Positions 27,645-37,904 of a stretch of DNA of 64,000 nt are shown here, piece by piece. The stretch spans positions 124,001 through 188,000 of the forward strand of contig JAJCYR010000056.1 of assembly GCA_029262775.1 (NCBI GenBank), written 5' to 3'. Source of the DNA: Bacteroidota bacterium. GTDB lineage: Bacteria > Bacteroidota > Rhodothermia > Rhodothermales > UBA10348. The notes under the pieces were generated by a model, which was given only the letters and a program-made list of their open reading frames with translations, ran no database searches and was not told the DNA's origin. Made by a program: the position numbers and the translations under genes. Each line of letters begins with the position of its first letter. Position 1 is the first letter of the stretch.

Positions 27645-28295
27645 ATGCACCTACTGACAGATTCAGACCGCGCGCGTATTACCGAGGCCGTCACCAGGGC
27701 CGAAGAGCGCACTTCGGGCGAGATAGTGCCCGTCATTGTAAAGCGCTCCGCTCCGTACCGCGTCGTGTCCTACCGGGCGGGCGTCAGCGGCGCCGTCCTT
27801 GGCGCGTTGCTGCATGAACTCATTGTACTTGGGTGGGACGGCTGGGGACTTCCACTCCTGTTATCCGACGGGGCCCTGTTTCTGTGGATGCTTGGCTTCG
27901 GCGTGCTGCTTGGCTGGGCTGCCCAGCGCATCGGTTTTCTGTTCCGGCACGTCGCGGGCGGTGGCCTGATTGATTTTGCGGTCCATCAGCGGGCAGAGAC
28001 GGCCTTTCTGGAAGAAGAAGTGTTTGCCACGCGTGAACGTACAGGCATTCTGCTGCTCGTCTCGCTCGATGAGCACCGCGTGGAGGTACTCGGTGACTCG
28101 GGTATCAACCGACTCGTGGCGCCCGAGGACTGGGGCGATGTGGTGGAAGCCGTCATACGCGGCATGCGGGCGGGCAGACTGGCCGACGGACTCGTGTCGG
28201 CCATTGACGCGTGTGGTGCCCTGCTGGAACGAAAAGGGGTCGCGCGGCGCGATGATGACAGCGACGAACTCTCCAATGCCCCCCGGGTGCAGTAA
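27645..28295 (+). CDS. TPM-domain membrane protein
   Basis: A 216-residue protein. Residues ~5-40 (ITEAVTRAEERTSGEIVPVIV) open a TPM domain, interrupted by two hydrophobic segments at ~47-95, after which the domain resumes (FATRERTGILLLVSLDEHRVEVLGDSGI, then a VEAVIRGMRAGRLADGLVSAI tail). TPM/DUF477 proteins are linked to photosystem repair in plants and to membrane quality control in bacteria, but no catalytic role is sure. The ATG at 27645 begins the homology and no Shine-Dalgarno sequence is visible. It diverges from the symporter and lies 14 bases upstream of the kinase fragment. Confidence 0.8.
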   Translation: MHLLTDSDRARITEAVTRAEERTSGEIVPVIVKRSAPYRVVSYRAGVSGAVLGALLHELIVLGWDGWGLPLLLSDGALFLWMLGFGVLLGWAAQRIGFLFRHVAGGGLIDFAVHQRAETAFLEEEVFATRERTGILLLVSLDEHRVEVLGDSGINRLVAPEDWGDVVEAVIRGMRAGRLADGLVSAIDACGALLERKGVARRDDDSDELSNAPRVQ

Positions 28296-28309
28296 CCGGG
28301 GCATTCGTC

Positions 28310-28540
28310 ATGGTCGGGAGAACCGTAAAGCATTACGAGATCACCGCCGAACTGGGCCAGGGCGGCATGGGTGTAGTCTACAAAGCGACTGACATGGTAC
28401 TCGGACGCACGGTGGCACTGAAATTCCTCCCCGCATCTACCAGTAGTGACGAAAAGGCGCGTGAACGGTTTGCGCACGAAGCCCGCGCTGTGTCGGCCCT
28501 CGACCATCCCAACGTGGCCGTCGTCCATGAAATCGGTCTG
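28310..28540 (+). pseudogene. Truncated Ser/Thr protein kinase (N-lobe only)
   Basis: The start and first ~76 residues are a good Hanks-type kinase N-lobe. HYEITAELGQGGMGVVYKA gives the glycine loop, VALKFL the ATP-binding lysine (K38), FAHEARAVSALDHPNV the helix-C glutamate (E57), and VVHEIG follows. At ~28537 the homology stops abruptly and the frame continues antisense to the FecR-like gene until a stop at 28702. The catalytic loop, DFG motif and everything C-terminal are missing, so it cannot be an active kinase. Intact relatives usually continue into a C-lobe and TPR or sensor domains. It is most simply one side of a deletion breakpoint. Confidence 0.8.
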
Positions 28541-28862
28541 ACACGGCGGCCAGCAGGTCACCTCTGGCCTCACGGACGGGGCCGGAGAGGGAAGGAGCGG
28601 ACGTGGTGGCAGCAGATATGGTCATGGTGCTGCCACCGTCGAGCGAGACGATGTTGCCGCTGGCAAACAGCAGGGAGGTTTCGGAATCGGGGCCTGTTCT
28701 GACCCGGTCGCCTTCGAAGAGCTGCGAGCCCCAGTCTGCGGCTCGGAAGGTGGTCTCTCCGGTGCGGGAGACTTCGACCGTTCCTTTGATGTCTGTCACG
28801 AGCGCGAAACTGGTTAGGAGCCAACGAAGTCTGGTGAGCGATGGCCGTGCGGAAGTAGCCAT
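28540..28862 (-). pseudogene. Truncated FecR-domain exported protein (N-terminal part)
   Basis: Read on the minus strand from the ATG at 28862, a possible signal sequence (MATSARPSLTRLRWLLTSF) is followed by a FecR-like fold: DIKGTVEVSRTGE, DWGSQLFEGDRVRTGPDS, LLFASGNIVSLDGGSTMTIS. Around 28540, after GDLLAAVSD, the reading becomes the antisense of the kinase fragment and stops at 28437. About 105 genuine residues remain. FecR-like domains sense envelope signals or occur in surface proteins. The gene is truncated at the same point as the kinase, so both lost their 3' ends together. Confidence 0.75.
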
Positions 28863-28899
28863 GATCGTGTGGGTGATTTACCTACACGTTACGGCAAGC

Positions 28900-29262
28900 T
28901 TAAAGAAACCCGAGCTCCAGTTTGGCTTCGTCCGACATCATTTCGGGCGTGAATGGTGGGTCGAATGTAATGTCTACCCGCGCATCGCGTACTTCGCGCA
29001 GGTGCCGGACGCGCTGTTCAACCTGTCCGGGCAGGAAACCGGCGGCCGGGCAGTTGGGCGTGGTCAGCGTCATGGTGATCATGACCGTCCGGTCCGGGTT
29101 GATGTCGATTCCGTAAATGAGCCCGAGGTCGTATACGTTGACCGGAATCTCTGGGTCGTACACGGTTTTGATGGCTTCCACGATGAGCGCTTCGAGTTCC
29201 TCGTCTGTCAAGTCATTGCCGGGGAGTGTTTCGGGGGTACTCATATCGGAATCCATGTTCAT
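28900..29262 (-). CDS. sufT: SUF-associated MIP18/DUF59 family protein SufT
   Basis: A 120-residue protein with VYDPEIPVNVYDLGLIYGIDI at 34-54 (the DPEIPVNVxDLGLIY hallmark), then TLTTPNCPAAGFLP with the conserved cysteine at 71. These mark the MIP18/DUF59 fold of SufT-type iron-sulfur maturation factors. It would help transfer or mature Fe-S clusters in the cytosol. The ATG at 29262 overlaps the sufE stop (ATGA) and homology starts shortly after, so it is the last gene of the sufBCDSE-sufT operon. Two other in-frame ATGs (29256, 29244) could serve. Confidence 0.92.
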   Translation of the reverse strand: MNMDSDMSTPETLPGNDLTDEELEALIVEAIKTVYDPEIPVNVYDLGLIYGIDINPDRTVMITMTLTTPNCPAAGFLPGQVEQRVRHLREVRDARVDITFDPPFTPEMMSDEAKLELGFL

Positions 29263-29708
29263 GAGGTGTGTTGGCTTTTCGCCGCGAGCGCAGCTGCGTA
29301 GAGCCTGATTTGCTTGATCATGCTGTCCAGTCCGTTTTTTCGGGTAGGAGAGAGGTGCTCTTTCATGCCGATCCGATCCAGGAAAGACAGCTCCGCCTGG
29401 GCAACGACCAGCGCCGGTTGGTTGTCGAGAACGCGGACGAGCAGGGCGATCAGGCCACGCGTGATCTGGGCGTCCGAGTCGGCCGTAAACCGGACGCGGC
29501 CGTCTTCGTCTTCGGCGCGGACCCAGACCTGCGATTGGCATCCTGAAATTTTGTATGCATCCGTTTTGTACGCGTCAGCAATGCGGGGAAGTCCTGCTCC
29601 AAGGTCAATCAGATACTGGTATTTATCCATCCAGTCGTCGAACATGGCAAATTCGTCGACGAGGGCATTGGCCTCCTCTTCAATGGTATGGCCAGCCCCT
29701 CGTGTCAT
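29259..29708 (-). CDS. sufE: SufE cysteine-desulfurase activator
   Basis: A 149-residue SufE: EFAMFDDWMDKYQYLIDLG, then YKISGCQSQVW with the sulfur-accepting cysteine at 57, and FTADSDAQITRGLIALLVRVL. It takes persulfide sulfur from SufS and hands it to SufBCD. The length is typical. It starts inside the last codons of sufS (4-base overlap) and overlaps sufT, so translation of all three is coupled. Confidence 0.96.
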   Translation of the reverse strand: MTRGAGHTIEEEANALVDEFAMFDDWMDKYQYLIDLGAGLPRIADAYKTDAYKISGCQSQVWVRAEDEDGRVRFTADSDAQITRGLIALLVRVLDNQPALVVAQAELSFLDRIGMKEHLSPTRKNGLDSMIKQIRLYAAALAAKSQHTS

Positions 29709-30943
29709 TGCAGCATGGCCGAAGCGCGCGCAACACCGGTCACCAGGCGGTCTATTTCGTCGCGTGTGTTGTAGAATGCCATGCTGGCGCGCACGGTCCC
29801 CGGAATACCCAGACGTTTCATGAGGGGCTGCGTACAGTGGTGTCCCGTTCGTACGGCCACTCCCAGCCGGTCGATGATGCTTCCCACGTCGTACGGATGC
29901 GTGTTTCCAACGAGAAACGACACGACCGGTGCTTTGCGCTCGGCCGTCCCCACAAAACGGATTCCCTCCACGGTCCCGAGGCGCTCGACAGCGTACGCCA
30001 GCAGATCCGCTTCTGCTCGCTGGATGGCGTCGAATCCGACTGACTGCACATATTCCATGGCCGCTGCCAGACCCACAACACCCGCGATATGCGGTGTTCC
30101 GGCCTCGAATTTATGCGGAAGGTGGTTGTAGGTCGTACCGCCAAAATCCACCTCCTCGATCATGTCACCGCCGCCCTGCCATGGCGGCATGGACTCAAGG
30201 AGATCCCGCCTGCCGTAGAGGACACCGACGCCCGTGGGGCCAAACAGTTTGTGGCTGGAAAAGCAGTAAAAATCACAGCCGAGCGCCTTCACATCCACCG
30301 ATCCGTGCGGCACGGCCTGGGCGCCATCGACGAGAACGGGAACGCCCATACTGTGGGCATCATCGATCATGCGTTTGACAGGATTGATGGTGCCGAGCGA
30401 ATTCGAGACGTGTACGACCGACACGATGGCCGCGCCTTCTGCCAGGGCGCGCTCATAGTCTTCGTAATCGATTTCGCCCTCGTCGGTGACGCGTACGACC
30501 CGGAGCGAGGCTCCCGTTTCCTGGCAAATGAGTTGCCAGGGGACAATGTTCGAGTGGTGTTCCATCTCGGTTACTACCACGTTGGCGCCGGGATGCAGAT
30601 GCATGCGTCCCCATGACGAGGCGACCAGGTTGATGGCTTCGGTCGTGCCCCGCGTAAAAACGATTTCGCCAACGTCTTCTACGCCGAGGAAGGCCCCGAT
30701 ATCGGCCCGGGCACCTTCATAGGCATTGGTGGCGAGCTGGCTCATAAAATGCACGCCCCGATGTACGTTCGCATTTTCCATTTCGTAGTACCTGGAAATG
30801 CGGTCTATCACGGCGCGGGGTTTCTGCGCCGTCGCCGCATTGTCGAGATAGGCTACCGTGGTGTCGTAGACGGGTGTGCTGAGGGCCGGAAAATCGGCTC
30901 TCAGCGTCTGTAGGTCAATGAGCGAAGTGGTGGCGAAATCCAT
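29705..30943 (-). CDS. sufS: SufS cysteine desulfurase
   Basis: A 412-residue group II cysteine desulfurase. YLDNAATAQKP opens the PLP domain, MEHHSNIVPW and VDGAQAVPHG give cofactor contacts, the PLP lysine is K232 in SSHKLFGPTG, and the catalytic cysteine is C370 in RTGHHCTQPLM. It removes sulfur from L-cysteine as a persulfide for Fe-S cluster building. The ATG at 30943 was chosen because an upstream start would overlap sufD and adds residues without homology. It follows sufD by 16 bases. Confidence 0.97.
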   Translation of the reverse strand: MDFATTSLIDLQTLRADFPALSTPVYDTTVAYLDNAATAQKPRAVIDRISRYYEMENANVHRGVHFMSQLATNAYEGARADIGAFLGVEDVGEIVFTRGTTEAINLVASSWGRMHLHPGANVVVTEMEHHSNIVPWQLICQETGASLRVVRVTDEGEIDYEDYERALAEGAAIVSVVHVSNSLGTINPVKRMIDDAHSMGVPVLVDGAQAVPHGSVDVKALGCDFYCFSSHKLFGPTGVGVLYGRRDLLESMPPWQGGGDMIEEVDFGGTTYNHLPHKFEAGTPHIAGVVGLAAAMEYVQSVGFDAIQRAEADLLAYAVERLGTVEGIRFVGTAERKAPVVSFLVGNTHPYDVGSIIDRLGVAVRTGHHCTQPLMKRLGIPGTVRASMAFYNTRDEIDRLVTGVARASAMLQ

Positions 30944-30959
30944 GGTGACGTCGAGTGGG

Positions 30960-32252
30960 TCAATCGGCAAGCAGCTCGCCAAGACGCGTGTTCAGATAGG
31001 TGCGCACGTCTTCAAGGGGAATGAGTTCTACGACGTCCCGCGCGAACGCTTCGAGCAGTATGACACGAGCCTTCCGCTCCGGAATGCCCCGGGAACGGAG
31101 GTAAAAGAGGGCATCGTCGTCGAGCTCGCCCGTCGTTGCCCCGTGGCTGCAACGCACATCATCGGCGTAGATTTCCAGCTCCGGTTTGGCGTAGACGTGG
31201 GACTGGTCATCCAGGACGATGCTCTTGGAGGACTGGTAGGCATTGATCTTCTGTGCATCCTGCCGCACCATCACCTTGCCGTTGAAGACGCCGGTCGATC
31301 CGCCTCCTACAATGCCCTTGAAGAGCTCGTTGGAGAAGCAGTTCGGTTTCACATGGTCCACGAGGGTGTGATTGTCCACGTGCGCGCCGTGTTTGGCAAC
31401 GTAAAGGCCGTTCAGGTGCGTCTCGCAGTGTTCTCCATCGGGAATGAAATGCAGGTTGTTGCGCACGAGCGAGCCGCCGAGCGTGATGTGGTTCGTCGAA
31501 AAGACGCTCTCGCCGTGCTGATGAACGTAGAGGCCATTGACGAAGCGCGCCTGCGGGCCACGTTCGTATACGACCAGGTGCCTGAGCCGAGCGCGCGCGG
31601 CCACCTCGATATCGACAATCCGGTTTTCAAATACCGCGCCCGCACCGGTCTCGGGGAAATGCTCGATCAGGTGCGCTTCGCTGTTTTCTGCGGCCACCAC
31701 CAGCATGCGGGGCTGGACGAAAGCGTCTGGTGACACGGCAGCGTGGTGGATATATACCGGTGCATCGAGAACTGCACCCTGCGCCACCTCGATGAACAGA
31801 CCGTCCGGAGCGAATGCCGCGGCCAGCGTGCTGAACACGTCGCCGGCTGTGCCCCCGGAAATACGATCCAGGTGCTGCTGCACGAGTTCTGGATGTGTTT
31901 CCAGGGCGCTTCTCAGCGTACTTACAGTAAGACCTGAAGGAAGCCGGTCAGGGGTTGATGCCAGTTGTCCATTCACCGTTTGGAGATGCGTTCCCGGTAG
32001 GGAGGAAAACGGCGTGTGCGCAGCCACAACCGGCCTGGTGACGTGCAATACCGGCGCATGGCCCATCCATTTGGTTACAGGTGTATATTTGTACGCCTCG
32101 CTTTTTCGCTGCGGAAACCCGGCATCGGCAAAGGTGCGGATGGCCTGACGACGGCTGGCCGCCCACGCGTCCGACGCGTGGGCTGGCAAGAGGCCAAGAT
32201 CCGCGTCAAATGCCTCAATGAAGGCTGTTTCGAGGGATTTTAGACTGGTCAT
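30960..32252 (-). CDS. sufD: SufD Fe-S scaffold subunit
   Basis: A 430-residue SufD. The N-terminal part ([19 protein letters not shown]) is helical; the core is a right-handed beta-helix with [19 protein letters not shown], then [20 protein letters not shown] and [18 protein letters not shown]. It closes with [22 protein letters not shown]. SufD pairs with SufB in the SufBC2D scaffold, where the conserved histidine in that last motif helps iron entry. It starts in an ATGA overlap with sufC. Typical length. Confidence 0.96.
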   Translation of the reverse strand: MTSLKSLETAFIEAFDADLGLLPAHASDAWAASRRQAIRTFADAGFPQRKSEAYKYTPVTKWMGHAPVLHVTRPVVAAHTPFSSLPGTHLQTVNGQLASTPDRLPSGLTVSTLRSALETHPELVQQHLDRISGGTAGDVFSTLAAAFAPDGLFIEVAQGAVLDAPVYIHHAAVSPDAFVQPRMLVVAAENSEAHLIEHFPETGAGAVFENRIVDIEVAARARLRHLVVYERGPQARFVNGLYVHQHGESVFSTNHITLGGSLVRNNLHFIPDGEHCETHLNGLYVAKHGAHVDNHTLVDHVKPNCFSNELFKGIVGGGSTGVFNGKVMVRQDAQKINAYQSSKSIVLDDQSHVYAKPELEIYADDVRCSHGATTGELDDDALFYLRSRGIPERKARVILLEAFARDVVELIPLEDVRTYLNTRLGELLAD

Positions 32253-33013
32253 GCCGGAACACCGGTTTCTTCCCGAATCCAGTCGTAGCCCTTCTCCTCA
32301 AGCTCCAGGGCCAGTTCCTTGCCGCCCGACCGGACAATGCGGCCATCTACCAGAACGTGGACCACATCCGGTACGATGTAATCGAGTAGGCGCTGGTAGT
32401 GCGTGATGATGATAAACGAGCGATCCGCCTGGCGCAGTTTGTTGACGCCTTCCGAGACGACCCGCAGGGCGTCTATATCGAGGCCCGAGTCGGTCTCGTC
32501 CAGGATGGCCAGTTTCGGTGCCAACATGGCGAGCTGGAATATCTCGTTGCGCTTCTTCTCACCGCCCGAGAACCCTTCGTTCACGCTGCGTGCCTTGAGC
32601 GCCGGGTCCAGGTTGACGAGCGCAGCATTTTCGCGCATGAGTGCCAGGAAGTCGGCCGCAGAGAGCGGATCCTTGCCCTGGTGCTCACGGACCGATGCAA
32701 CGGCGTGCCGCAGAAAGTTCGACATGGAGACGCCGGGCAATTCCACCGGATACTGGAAGGCCAGGAAGAGCCCTTCGCGTGCGCGCTCATCGGCTTCCAT
32801 GTCCAGCAGGTCGTGTCCATCGTACGAGATTGATCCGTCGGTTACCTCGTAGCCGTCGCGCCCGGCAAGGACCGAAGCGAGGGTGCTTTTGCCGGACCCG
32901 TTGGGCCCCATGATGGCGTGCACCTCACCGGGTTTTACCGACAGGTTGACGCCCTTGAGGATCGGCGTGCCATCCTCCTTGATGGACGCGTACAGATTCT
33001 TGATGTCAAGCAT
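32249..33013 (-). CDS. sufC: SufC ATPase
   Basis: A 254-residue ABC ATPase of the SUF scaffold: [21 protein letters not shown], Walker [10 protein letters not shown] at 36-44, the signature [10 protein letters not shown], Walker [17 protein letters not shown] and the switch histidine in [10 protein letters not shown]. It drives conformational change in SufBC2D during cluster assembly. Two ATGs (33019, 33013) are possible; GGA about 8 bases upstream favours 33013. It lies 34 bases after sufB. Confidence 0.96.
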   Translation of the reverse strand: MLDIKNLYASIKEDGTPILKGVNLSVKPGEVHAIMGPNGSGKSTLASVLAGRDGYEVTDGSISYDGHDLLDMEADERAREGLFLAFQYPVELPGVSMSNFLRHAVASVREHQGKDPLSAADFLALMRENAALVNLDPALKARSVNEGFSGGEKKRNEIFQLAMLAPKLAILDETDSGLDIDALRVVSEGVNKLRQADRSFIIITHYQRLLDYIVPDVVHVLVDGRIVRSGGKELALELEEKGYDWIREETGVPA

Positions 33014-33047
33014 GTTCATTCCGTAATGAAGGTAGTTTGGGGTGGGT

Positions 33048-34499
<1,452 letters not shown>

Positions 34500-34619
34500 G
34501 GAGTTCGCTCTGGGTGACGACGCTGATTGGAGCTGTTTGGATTGAGTCTAAATAATAAAATGGCCGCCAATTAGTTTCATCTGGTCCTGTGAACTTCCAA
34601 AGTCTTCACATACGTGCAA

Positions 34620-34658
34620 AAACGATTCATGAACGTTTATGCCGCTTCCGTCAAGCGG
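34620..34658. promoter_or_regulatory. Two inverted repeats in the sufB/A-type-carrier divergent region
   Basis: AAACG (34620-34624) and CGTTT (34634-34638) flank TTCATGAA, giving a near-perfect 19-base palindrome with one extra A. Four bases further, CCGCTT (34642-34647) and AAGCGG (34653-34658) form a second inverted repeat. The 204-base gap separates two divergent Fe-S biogenesis units. These could be operators for an iron or Fe-S regulator; no consensus is recognised. Confidence 0.4.
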
Positions 34659-34703
34659 TTGTACGGGGTGGGATCCTGAGGCGGGCGGTATCGTTCGAGA
34701 CGC

Positions 34704-35051
34704 ATGGAAAACACGCTTCAAGACATAAAAATAACGGATACTGCGCGGCAGAAAATTCTGTTGACCGCCAAAAAAGAGCACGTGGATATACGTGCAGCGT
34801 GGCTCCGGGTCGCCGTGGTTCCGGGTGGCTGTTCAGGTCTTACGTATGACCTGGGCTGGGACACGACGGTGCGCGACCAGGACGAGGTTTTCGAGGTGGA
34901 CGGCATTCCTGTCGTGATTGATTCCCGCAGCATGGCCTACATCGAAGGATCGGTACTGGATTTTTCCGACGGATTGCAGGGCAAGGGTTTCCATTTCAGC
35001 AACCCGCAGGCGGTGCGCAACTGTGCGTGCGGGGAAAGCTTCGGGCTGTAG
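34704..35051 (+). CDS. A-type Fe-S carrier (SufA/IscA/ErpA family)
   Basis: A 115-residue HesB/IscA-fold protein with the three metal-binding cysteines C43 (PGGCSGLTYDLGWD), C107 and C109 (NCACGESF). It would accept a cluster from SufBCD and deliver it to target enzymes. It is divergent from the SUF operon, with the regulatory repeats between them. A second A-type protein is at 44036-44383. Naming as SufA or ErpA is not possible from sequence alone. Confidence 0.94.
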   Translation: MENTLQDIKITDTARQKILLTAKKEHVDIRAAWLRVAVVPGGCSGLTYDLGWDTTVRDQDEVFEVDGIPVVIDSRSMAYIEGSVLDFSDGLQGKGFHFSNPQAVRNCACGESFGL

Positions 35052-35065
35052 AACGCGCCCGGTAT

Positions 35066-35587
35066 TTACGGGGCTGCCGTTCGCTCCCACGAGATCTGAT
35101 CCCCCTCGACGAGGCCGAGCGCGTCGCTCTGGCCGGCTTCCAATTCCAGGACGTACATCACCGGCCCGTCCGAGGTCACGTTTTCCGCACTCATGGGCTG
35201 GACATAGCGGCGGATGTTGTGTACGGTTCCATCTGCGCGGATGAACAGCAGGTCGAGTGCGAGGGGCGTGTTCGCCATCCAGAATGCCCTCTCCGATTCG
35301 TCGGGAAAAATGAAGAGCATTCCGGATTTTTCAGGCAGGTCTTCCCGCTGCATGAGACCACGGGCGCGGGAGGAATCGTTGTCGGCGATTTCGATGTCCA
35401 GCGTTGCCACAGTGTCGCCGTCGCGGACCAGGAAGAGCTGTCCATCGACCCGGAAATCAATGGTCGGGGATGCCGGTTGGCTGGCCTGCGGGCTGTTCGT
35501 GGACGGGCCTGGGGGGTCACCGCCGGAACAGGCGGCAAGCAGACTTGTGGGGGCGATGACGAGCAGGGTCAGAAGGAATGGGCGCAT
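35066..35587 (-). CDS. DUF192 lipoprotein
   Basis: A 173-residue lipoprotein with signal MRPFLLTLLVIAPTSLLAAC (cysteine 20), a Pro/Ser-rich linker and a DUF192 domain: ADNDSSRARGLMQRE, SGMLFIFPDESERAFWMANT, LALDLLFIRADGTV and YVLELEAG. DUF192 proteins are small beta-barrel proteins of unknown function. Its neighbour at 35643-36155 is a paralogue of the same architecture, pointing to local duplication. It is the last gene of the minus-strand group that starts near 37804. Confidence 0.88.
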   Translation of the reverse strand: MRPFLLTLLVIAPTSLLAACSGGDPPGPSTNSPQASQPASPTIDFRVDGQLFLVRDGDTVATLDIEIADNDSSRARGLMQREDLPEKSGMLFIFPDESERAFWMANTPLALDLLFIRADGTVHNIRRYVQPMSAENVTSDGPVMYVLELEAGQSDALGLVEGDQISWERTAAP

Positions 35588-35642
35588 GATGGATGCCGCG
35601 CCGTGGGCGGCCTGTTCGGTGTAGCTGTTCGGTTGCAGGTCG

Positions 35643-36155
35643 CTATTCGGTATTGAACGTGCGTCGCTGCCAGGTGAAATAGGCGGTGGAGTCGATACCG
35701 AGCCGTGAGACCGTGCCAGCGCGGAGTTCGAGGACATACTGCGCAGGAGCCGTGGAATTGATGTTTTCGTCGGAGTATGGGGTCGTACGCTCCACGATAT
35801 TTACAATACGACCGTCCTCGCGCGCGAACAGGATGTCGAGTGGAAGCGGGGTGTTGCGCATCCAGAAGGACTGCATGGTTTCCGTCTCGTCCACGAACAG
35901 CATGCCGCCCCGCTCGGGGAGCGAGCGGCGGTACATGAGGCCCTGAGCCTGTTCGGCATCGGTCTCGGCAAGCTCGATGACAAAGCGCTGGATGAGCGCC
36001 GAGTCGGCGCGGTAAATGTCCAGTACGCCTTCGGGCGTGAACGGGATGTCCTGCTGGGCGCTGGTCGTGCCCGACTCCGGTTTCGAGCAGCCGGCAACGA
36101 AGAGAAGCAGCACCAAGCTCAGTCCGGCAGAAGCCGTGATGTGATGGAATCGCAT
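35643..36155 (-). CDS. DUF192 lipoprotein (paralogue)
   Basis: A 170-residue lipoprotein, signal HITASAGLSLVLLLFVAGC (cysteine 23), then a DUF192 domain with ETDAEQAQGLMYRRSLPERGG, FWMRNTPLPLDILFAREDG and QYVLELRAG. Compared with the next gene it keeps the same domain order and spacing but diverges widely, indicating an old duplication. The first 37 bases overlap the 3' end of hemW. Function unknown. Confidence 0.87.
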   Translation of the reverse strand: MRFHHITASAGLSLVLLLFVAGCSKPESGTTSAQQDIPFTPEGVLDIYRADSALIQRFVIELAETDAEQAQGLMYRRSLPERGGMLFVDETETMQSFWMRNTPLPLDILFAREDGRIVNIVERTTPYSDENINSTAPAQYVLELRAGTVSRLGIDSTAYFTWQRRTFNTE

Positions 36156-37267
36156 AATATCTTGCCAGGGTTGGTAAGGCGCACCGTGTGGTTGCGCAGG
36201 GGGTGAATCAGGCCCGACTGCTCAAGTTCAGCAATGACGGAGAGTTTTTCGGTGAGTAGATCAACGCCATACCGGCGCTCCAGTTCAGCCAGGTCGAGGC
36301 CGTCGTCGGTCCGGAGCTGCAACAGGATGTACTCGTCGGCCAGGGCATCGAGGCCCAGGTGCTCGCGATCCTCGAGGGGGGGGACATGCTGAGAAAGCAA
36401 CGCCTCGTACCGTTTCAGGTTACGCACGTTCGACCACCGTTTGGCCGGAAGGCCGGACCACCAGAACGAGTGTGCGGACGGACCGCATCCGATGTAATTC
36501 GTGTGGTTCCAATACCGGTGATTGTGCCGGGAGCGGTGTCCGGGGCGGGCGAACGACGAAATCTCGTAGTGCTCGTAACCGTGCGCCGTGAGGTATTCCA
36601 TCGTGAACTCGAACGCATCTGCGTGCGCGGCGTCGTCCTGCGGTTGCACCTGCCCGCGCTGGACCTGCTTCCAGAGCGGCGTGCCTTCTTCGAGCGTGAG
36701 GCTGTAGGTGGAGATGTGGGGCACATCGAAGGATATCGCAATTTCGAGGTTCGCAGCCCAGTATTCGCTCGGCTGATCGGGGAGACCGAATATCAGGTCC
36801 ATGCTGTACGATTCGAAGCCGGCGTCGTTGACAGAGCGAAGGACTTCGCGGGCTTCCCGGTTGTCGTGCACCCGGTTCATCTGCTCCAGGTCCCGGTCGA
36901 AAAAGGACTGCACACCGATGGAGAGCCGCGTGATCCCGGCGGCCAGCAGCCCCTCTAGGTAGGCAGGCGTTCCGTTTTCCGGGTTCAACTCGAACGTCGT
37001 TTCCTGCACGCCGGACGTGTCGAAGGCCTCGTGGATCGTATCCATCAGAATTCGGACGGACCCGGGAGGCAACAGCGAGGGTGTGCCTCCGCCGAAGTAG
37101 ATGGTTTCGAGGGCTTCCCGGTGTCCGTATTCACGCCCATAATGCTGTATTTCGTAAACGAGGGCCTTCAGGAAGCGATCCTGGGACATGGCCGTCGTGA
37201 CAAAATAGAAATCGCAGTACGAGCAGCGCTGCGAGCAGAAGGGGATGTGGAGATAGAGTCCGGCCAT
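36119..37267 (-). CDS. hemW: HemW-like radical SAM heme chaperone
   Basis: A 382-residue radical SAM protein. The cluster motif is C11-x3-C15-x2-C18 in CSQRCSYCDF; the Phe after the last cysteine is the HemW form, whereas true oxygen-independent coproporphyrinogen oxidase (HemN) has a Cys there. Further motifs are YFGGGTPSLL, ETTFELNPEN, GITRLSIGVQSF, SMDLIFGLPDQ, and the HemN C-terminal domain with YIGCGPSAHSF. HemW binds heme and inserts it into respiratory proteins. The ATG at 37267 fits homology; a TTG upstream is possible. It overlaps the DUF192 gene by 37 bases. Confidence 0.92.
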   Translation of the reverse strand: MAGLYLHIPFCSQRCSYCDFYFVTTAMSQDRFLKALVYEIQHYGREYGHREALETIYFGGGTPSLLPPGSVRILMDTIHEAFDTSGVQETTFELNPENGTPAYLEGLLAAGITRLSIGVQSFFDRDLEQMNRVHDNREAREVLRSVNDAGFESYSMDLIFGLPDQPSEYWAANLEIAISFDVPHISTYSLTLEEGTPLWKQVQRGQVQPQDDAAHADAFEFTMEYLTAHGYEHYEISSFARPGHRSRHNHRYWNHTNYIGCGPSAHSFWWSGLPAKRWSNVRNLKRYEALLSQHVPPLEDREHLGLDALADEYILLQLRTDDGLDLAELERRYGVDLLTEKLSVIAELEQSGLIHPLRNHTVRLTNPGKILCDSITSRLLPD

Positions 37268-37294
37268 TCGGGCTGGCGGCAACAGGAATTGGAA

Positions 37295-37804
37295 TCAGAA
37301 TATGATGCCGATGCGGAAAGGGATGGCGACCGATGTGGTCTCCTGGCCGACGACGAGGGCCGGTACAAACTCGTAAAACAGGGTCGATTCCCGGAGCAGC
37401 TTCACCCAGCCGACACCCATGTGGATGGATGGGCCGCCCTCCGACGTGGAAGCGTCACCAAAAGGGATGTAACCGCCCAGGCCAGCCAGCAGGTACGGCG
37501 CGCGCGATTGCCCTTCGAGCGTTACGATGAGAGAGACCTGGGGGTCGATAACCCACGTGGCCTGGTCCTGCCCTTCGAAAATGAAGCCGGTGATGCCGGT
37601 GTCGAAGGCCAGCGAGAGGTCTGAGTTGATGGGGGATGCGAGGCGTCCCCGAAAGCCGAGGCCGAGGCCATCTTCACTGCTGAGCAGCGAGTTCAGGCTG
37701 ATACCGAGGCGGGGTGTCTGAAGCTGGGCCTGGGCGCTGTCGGGGCGACTGGCCAGTATGAGGAGCAGTGCCGTCAAAAAGACCGTGAACGAATTGCGAA
37801 ACAT
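37295..37804 (-). CDS. Small exported beta-rich protein, outer-membrane-like
   Basis: A 169-residue protein with a signal peptide (NSFTVFLTALLLILASRPDS, cleavage near AQAQ). The rest alternates short Gly/aromatic strands: LGLGFRGRLASPI, LSLAFDTGITGFIF, QVSLIVTLEG, YLLAGLGGYIP, IHMGVGWVKLL and a terminal VAIPFRIGIIF ending in Phe. That pattern and the C-terminal aromatic residue suggest an eight-stranded outer-membrane barrel. No family is named. It is transcribed just ahead of hemW (27-base gap). Confidence 0.78.
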   Translation of the reverse strand: MFRNSFTVFLTALLLILASRPDSAQAQLQTPRLGISLNSLLSSEDGLGLGFRGRLASPINSDLSLAFDTGITGFIFEGQDQATWVIDPQVSLIVTLEGQSRAPYLLAGLGGYIPFGDASTSEGGPSIHMGVGWVKLLRESTLFYEFVPALVVGQETTSVAIPFRIGIIF

Positions 37805-37904
37805 GGATAATCCGGATTGATCGGGCGGTCCGCGGGGGGCGTACTTGCTGGACCGTCAGGGAGGCGTGTCGTACCTTGAAAGATAGAAAAATCCCGTGTC
37901 CCAG

